Shown here piece by piece: positions 8,048 to 11,294 of a stretch of 11,294 bases of DNA. A program made the position numbers and the translations under genes. The first letter of the stretch is position 1. Each line of letters begins with the position of its first letter. The stretch lies in contig CAZEGV010000074.1 in the NCBI GenBank assembly GCA_964511645.1, positions 1 through 11,294 of the forward strand. Direction: 5' to 3'. A model generated the notes under the pieces. That model made no database searches and was not told the origin of the DNA. It saw only the letters and a program-made list of their open reading frames with translations. Source of the DNA: CAZEGV01 sp964511645 (GTDB lineage Bacteria; Bacteroidota; Bacteroidia; Cytophagales; JAAEPT01).

Positions 8048-10379
8048 AAAAACATTTCTTAAAAAGGTTTTATCCAATCTACCGATTATTATAATCGCAA
8101 AGATGTGGCTAAGTCTTTTAGCAATTGTGTTATTCTTCAACATCTACGTAAAAGCTGTTACAGAAGACTGGTCTGGATGGTTTGGTAGCATGCCAAGTAT
8201 CGAAGATTTACAAAATCCTAAAACAGAAATTGCCTCAGAACTCTATTCTACTGACGGAATATTATTAGGGAAATATTACCGCAATAACCGTACACCACTC
8301 AGCTATGAAGAAATCTCACCCGTAATGATAGATGCCCTTCTTTCTACGGAAGACATCCGTTATCAAGAGCATGCAGGAATAGACTTAAGGGGGACTATCG
8401 CTATATTTTGGTATACAATTAAGGGTAAAAAAAGAGGGTCAAGTACAATTACTCAACAATTAGCTAAAAATCTTTTTAGAACAAACTCATACAAAGGAAG
8501 TTTAGCTAAGAAAAACAGAAAGATAGGGCGTGTAATTGCTAAAACTAAAGAATGGATATTGTCTTATCATTTAGAGCGTATGTACTCTAAAAATGAAATA
8601 ATAGCAATGTATCTCAACACTGTTGAGTTTGGTAGTAATTCCTTCGGCTTAAAAGTAGCTGCTAAAACTTTCTTCAGTAAAAACCAACTAAACTTACAAC
8701 CTGAAGAGGCGGCGATGCTTACGGGGTTACTAAAAGCTCCTACCCAGTATAGTCCTGTATTAAATCCTGACAATTCTTTAAGGAGAAGAAACGATGTACT
8801 TCGTCAAATGAAAAAATATGGGAAAATTACAGCACAACAATGTGATAGCCTTCTAAAAGAAAAAATAGCACTTAACTACCTCGTAGCCAATCATAATCAA
8901 GGCTTAGCACCTTATTTTCGTACCGTAATGGGGAAATACTTAAATGGATGGTGTAAAGAAAATAATTATGATTTGTATGAAGATGGTTTGAAAATATATA
9001 CCACCGTGGACTCTCGTATGCAAAAACATGCAGAAGAAGCCGTAGATGAACACATGACAGTATTACAAGCTAAATTCTTTAACCATTGGAAAGGAAGAGA
9101 TCCTTGGGGTAAGGAAGATTGGAAATCTTTAGTCGGACATAAAGATTTTTTGCACTGGGCAATTCGAAATTCTGATACTTATCGATACCTCAAAAAGAAA
9201 CATGGAGATGATAAAGAGGCAATTGAGTTAGCTCTTAATGTAAAAAAGAAAATGAGAGTATTTAGCCATACTGGCGAAATAGACACATTGTTTTCTGCTT
9301 ACGATTCACTTCGGTACTATAAACATTTTTTACAAACAGGGTTTATGTCTATGGATCCGTATACAGGAAACATTAAAGCTTGGGTAGGCGGAATTAATCA
9401 TAAATATTTTAAATATGACCATGTAAAACAAGGGAAAAGACAGCCAGGATCTACTTTTAAACCTTTAGTGTACGCAAGCATACTCGGAGAAACAGGGAAT
9501 GTGTACAGTCCTTGCTACGAAGTAGTCGATGCACCAGTTTCTTTTTTAATGCACGATGGAGAAGTTTGGACTCCTCAAAATGCAGAAGGAAAATATTCTG
9601 GAAAAACATTTACAATTCGACAAGCGATGTCTAGATCCATCAACTCAATAACGGCTTATATGATGAAACTTATGGGGGATCAAACACCTGAAAAAGTAAA
9701 ACAATACGCAGAATCAATGGGAATAGAAGGTCCGCTAGAAGCTGTACCGGCAATGTGCTTAGGTGTATTTGATGTCTCTGTTTATGAAATGGTAGGAGCT
9801 TATGGCACCTTTGTAAATAAAGGAGTTTACACCCAACCACACTTTATAGATAGGATAGAGGATAAGTACGGAAATATAATTATACAGTTTGTACCTGAAA
9901 CCAAGAAAGTATTAGCTGAAGACCTATCTTATACGATGCTTTATATGCTAAGAGGAGGAATCGAAGAGTCAGGAGGTACTGGTAGAGGTTTGTTTAGATA
10001 TGGTCTATTAACTGATGGCAATCAAATAGGAACAAAAACAGGAACTACTCAAAACTATTCAGATGGATGGTTTATGGCAGTTACTAAAGATTTAGTTTCG
10101 GGAACTTGGGTAGGTGCAGATCACCGTAGCGTACACTTTCGAACAATGGCACTGGGACAGGGGTCAAAAATGGCTTTACCTATTTATGGGTTGTATATGC
10201 AAAAAATATATGCTGACAGTACTCTTCCTTATAAGAAAGGACCTTTCAAAATTCCATCAGAAATTAATAAAGAATTAGACTGTAATAAAAAAGAAAAAAA
10301 GAAATTAGACAAGGATGGTAATCCAAAAGAAGAAAAAGAAGGTGTGATTGATGACACTGAAATGGATTTTGACGAATAA
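8022..10379 (+). CDS. mrcA: Class A penicillin-binding protein (PBP1A-like GT51 transglycosylase / DD-transpeptidase)
   Basis: This bifunctional enzyme polymerises lipid II into glycan strands and cross-links the stem peptides in the periplasm. The 785 residues have a short basic cytoplasmic tail and one membrane anchor (about 28-46). The GT51 domain contains STEDIRYQEHAGID (108-121, catalytic E110), RGSSTITQQLAKNLF (138-152) and KEWILSYHLER. A linker follows. The transpeptidase domain has SxxK at S477-K480 (GSTFKP), SxN at S539-N541 (SIN) and KTGT at 672-675. All catalytic motifs are intact. The tail after about 750 is rich in Lys, Asp and Glu. The GTG start lies 26 bp inside porW; ATG at residue 28 is the alternative but would leave no cytoplasmic tail. 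The overlap suggests translational coupling to porW. The symbol mrcA is by analogy with E. coli PBP1A; strict orthology is not shown. Confidence 0.95.
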   Translation: MSSTPAKTKKTFLKKVLSNLPIIIIAKMWLSLLAIVLFFNIYVKAVTEDWSGWFGSMPSIEDLQNPKTEIASELYSTDGILLGKYYRNNRTPLSYEEISPVMIDALLSTEDIRYQEHAGIDLRGTIAIFWYTIKGKKRGSSTITQQLAKNLFRTNSYKGSLAKKNRKIGRVIAKTKEWILSYHLERMYSKNEIIAMYLNTVEFGSNSFGLKVAAKTFFSKNQLNLQPEEAAMLTGLLKAPTQYSPVLNPDNSLRRRNDVLRQMKKYGKITAQQCDSLLKEKIALNYLVANHNQGLAPYFRTVMGKYLNGWCKENNYDLYEDGLKIYTTVDSRMQKHAEEAVDEHMTVLQAKFFNHWKGRDPWGKEDWKSLVGHKDFLHWAIRNSDTYRYLKKKHGDDKEAIELALNVKKKMRVFSHTGEIDTLFSAYDSLRYYKHFLQTGFMSMDPYTGNIKAWVGGINHKYFKYDHVKQGKRQPGSTFKPLVYASILGETGNVYSPCYEVVDAPVSFLMHDGEVWTPQNAEGKYSGKTFTIRQAMSRSINSITAYMMKLMGDQTPEKVKQYAESMGIEGPLEAVPAMCLGVFDVSVYEMVGAYGTFVNKGVYTQPHFIDRIEDKYGNIIIQFVPETKKVLAEDLSYTMLYMLRGGIEESGGTGRGLFRYGLLTDGNQIGTKTGTTQNYSDGWFMAVTKDLVSGTWVGADHRSVHFRTMALGQGSKMALPIYGLYMQKIYADSTLPYKKGPFKIPSEINKELDCNKKEKKKLDKDGNPKEEKEGVIDDTEMDFDE

Positions 10380-10384
10380 CAATA

Positions 10385-11143
10385 TTGAAAATCATTAGTA
10401 TACTCGGTTGTGGTTGGCTAGGAACAGCGCTAGCTATTCATTTTTTATCTAAGAGATTTATTGTAAGAGGTTCGACTCGAAGTAATCAAAAACTAAAACA
10501 GCTTGAAGCTATTGGAATAGAGTCATTTCTCATTGACATCAAATCTCCTCAAGGCTCTTCTTTTTTTGAGAGCGATTACCTTATCATTGCAATTACTTGT
10601 AAAGACAATTTAGCGATTAAACAATTTTCTAATTTTCTTGCTGACTGTAATGTCAAAAAAATAATTTTCATAAGTTCAACCTCCGTTTATCTTGCTCAAA
10701 ATAAAGTAGTAACAGAGGAATCTCCCATAAACAACAATTCCTTAACTTATCAGTTTGAGCAATCATTAACCAAACAAAAAAGTTTCCATACAAGCGTCTT
10801 AAGGTTTGGGGGCTTATTTGGGTCTGAACGAAACCCTACCTCTTTTTTTAGAGAAGACCGTCCGCTAAAAGATCCTAATGGGCGTATTAACCTTATTCAC
10901 CAACAAGACTGTATTCAAATAATTGAAGAAATCATCAAACAGGAAGTATGGGGTGAGACTTTTAATGCTTGTGCTGACACACACCTTAGTAAGTTTTTTT
11001 TTTATAGTCGACTCTATCAAAAAGAAGGAAAGACTCTTTATATTATAGATCAAGAAGAGATTAGCTCTTATAAAATAATTAGTAGCCAAAAATTAATCGA
11101 TCAACTCAATTATAGGTTTGTATATAATGAGCTTATGGAATAG
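10385..11143 (+). CDS. NAD(P)-binding Rossmann-fold protein, atypical SDR / epimerase-like (YeeZ-like)
   Basis: This 252-residue cytoplasmic protein begins directly with a dinucleotide-binding strand and loop, MKIISILGCGWLG (GxGxxG at G8-G13), followed by RGSTR (28-32), where the arginines suggest NADP(H) preference (inference). IIFISSTSVY (93-102) is the extended-SDR strand-5 motif and VLRFGGLFGSERNP resembles the later substrate-binding region of NAD-dependent epimerases. The usual YxxxK pair is not evident: Y122 is followed by Q126 where Lys would stand, as in atypical SDR members, so the reaction cannot be assigned. The TTG start, 5 bp after the PBP stop, is chosen because the Rossmann motif begins immediately and no ATG is available upstream. 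It is the last visible gene of the operon. A link to cell-wall or sugar metabolism is suggested only by position. Confidence 0.82.
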   Translation: MKIISILGCGWLGTALAIHFLSKRFIVRGSTRSNQKLKQLEAIGIESFLIDIKSPQGSSFFESDYLIIAITCKDNLAIKQFSNFLADCNVKKIIFISSTSVYLAQNKVVTEESPINNNSLTYQFEQSLTKQKSFHTSVLRFGGLFGSERNPTSFFREDRPLKDPNGRINLIHQQDCIQIIEEIIKQEVWGETFNACADTHLSKFFFYSRLYQKEGKTLYIIDQEEISSYKIISSQKLIDQLNYRFVYNELME

Positions 11144-11294
11144 GCTGAATTAAACTATACAACTCCAAAAACAGATTCTACCATAACCTTAATCATATTG
11201 AAACTCTTTTAAAGCTTTCTAAAGAATACAACCATCTTCTAATACCAATTAAATTATAATATAAGTCTAATTATTAGTATTTTTGTTTATGGGA
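11144..11294. other. Non-coding right end
   Basis: After the TAG at 11141-11143 there are 151 A+T-rich bases without a supported gene. There is no clear intrinsic terminator: the best hairpin (TCTTT/AAAGA near 11205-11225) has a short stem, a long loop and no T-run. TATTTTTG at 11278-11285 matches the Bacteroidota -7 consensus TAnnTTTG, but no TTG is seen about 19 bp upstream, so it may be chance. Confidence 0.35.

Noticed and set aside
8567..8773. Antisense open frame inside the PBP gene
   Set aside because: It overlaps conserved GT51 codons and encodes nothing recognisable.
10865..11089. Antisense open frame inside the SDR-like gene
   Set aside because: It is a low-complexity shadow frame in A+T-rich DNA.
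11278..11285. Exact TAnnTTTG match (TATTTTTG) near the right edge
   Set aside because: There is no TTG at about 19 bp upstream and no downstream gene is visible, so it cannot be called a promoter.

Overview
The window looks like chromosomal DNA of a member of the Bacteroidota, probably a Cytophagales- or Flavobacteriales-like bacterium. The evidence is the type IX secretion (T9SS) lipoprotein PorW/SprE, a DUF1599 protein divergent from folP, a secreted metalloprotease with CARDB and CBM5/12-like modules, high A+T content, and no recognisable GGAGG-type ribosome binding sites. I cannot place it to genus from the sequence alone.

Layout. Positions 1-2881 (minus strand) hold the first 960 codons of a large Sec-exported metzincin-type metalloprotease whose C-terminus lies beyond the left edge. 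A 236-bp non-coding gap containing a perfect 17-bp dyad separates it from a two-gene minus-strand operon: folP (dihydropteroate synthase, 4820 to 4002), overlapping by ATGA a family 2 glycosyltransferase (4005 to 3118). A 53-bp divergent intergenic region (4821-4873) separates folP from a four-gene plus-strand operon: DUF1599 protein (4874-5419), PorW/SprE-like T9SS lipoprotein (5456-8047), class A penicillin-binding protein (8022-10379, overlapping by 26 bp) and a Rossmann-fold NAD(P)-binding epimerase/SDR-like protein (10385-11143). The last 151 bp hold no gene that I can see.

How the genes fit together. The plus-strand operon joins an outer-membrane-facing component of protein secretion and gliding to a peptidoglycan polymerase, so envelope growth and T9SS assembly may be made together (inference). 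The truncated protease at the left edge is the kind of large multidomain protein that T9SS usually exports, so machinery and a candidate cargo lie within 10 kb, but the diagnostic C-terminal sorting domain is outside the window. FolP is folate biosynthesis. The glycosyltransferase has no visible partner beyond its coupling to folP.

The most notable points are that all four genes of the plus-strand operon start with GTG or TTG while all three minus-strand genes start with ATG, the 260-residue tandem duplication in the protease with matching cysteine spacing, and the porW-PBP coupling. I found no defence system, mobile element, CRISPR array or RNA gene.
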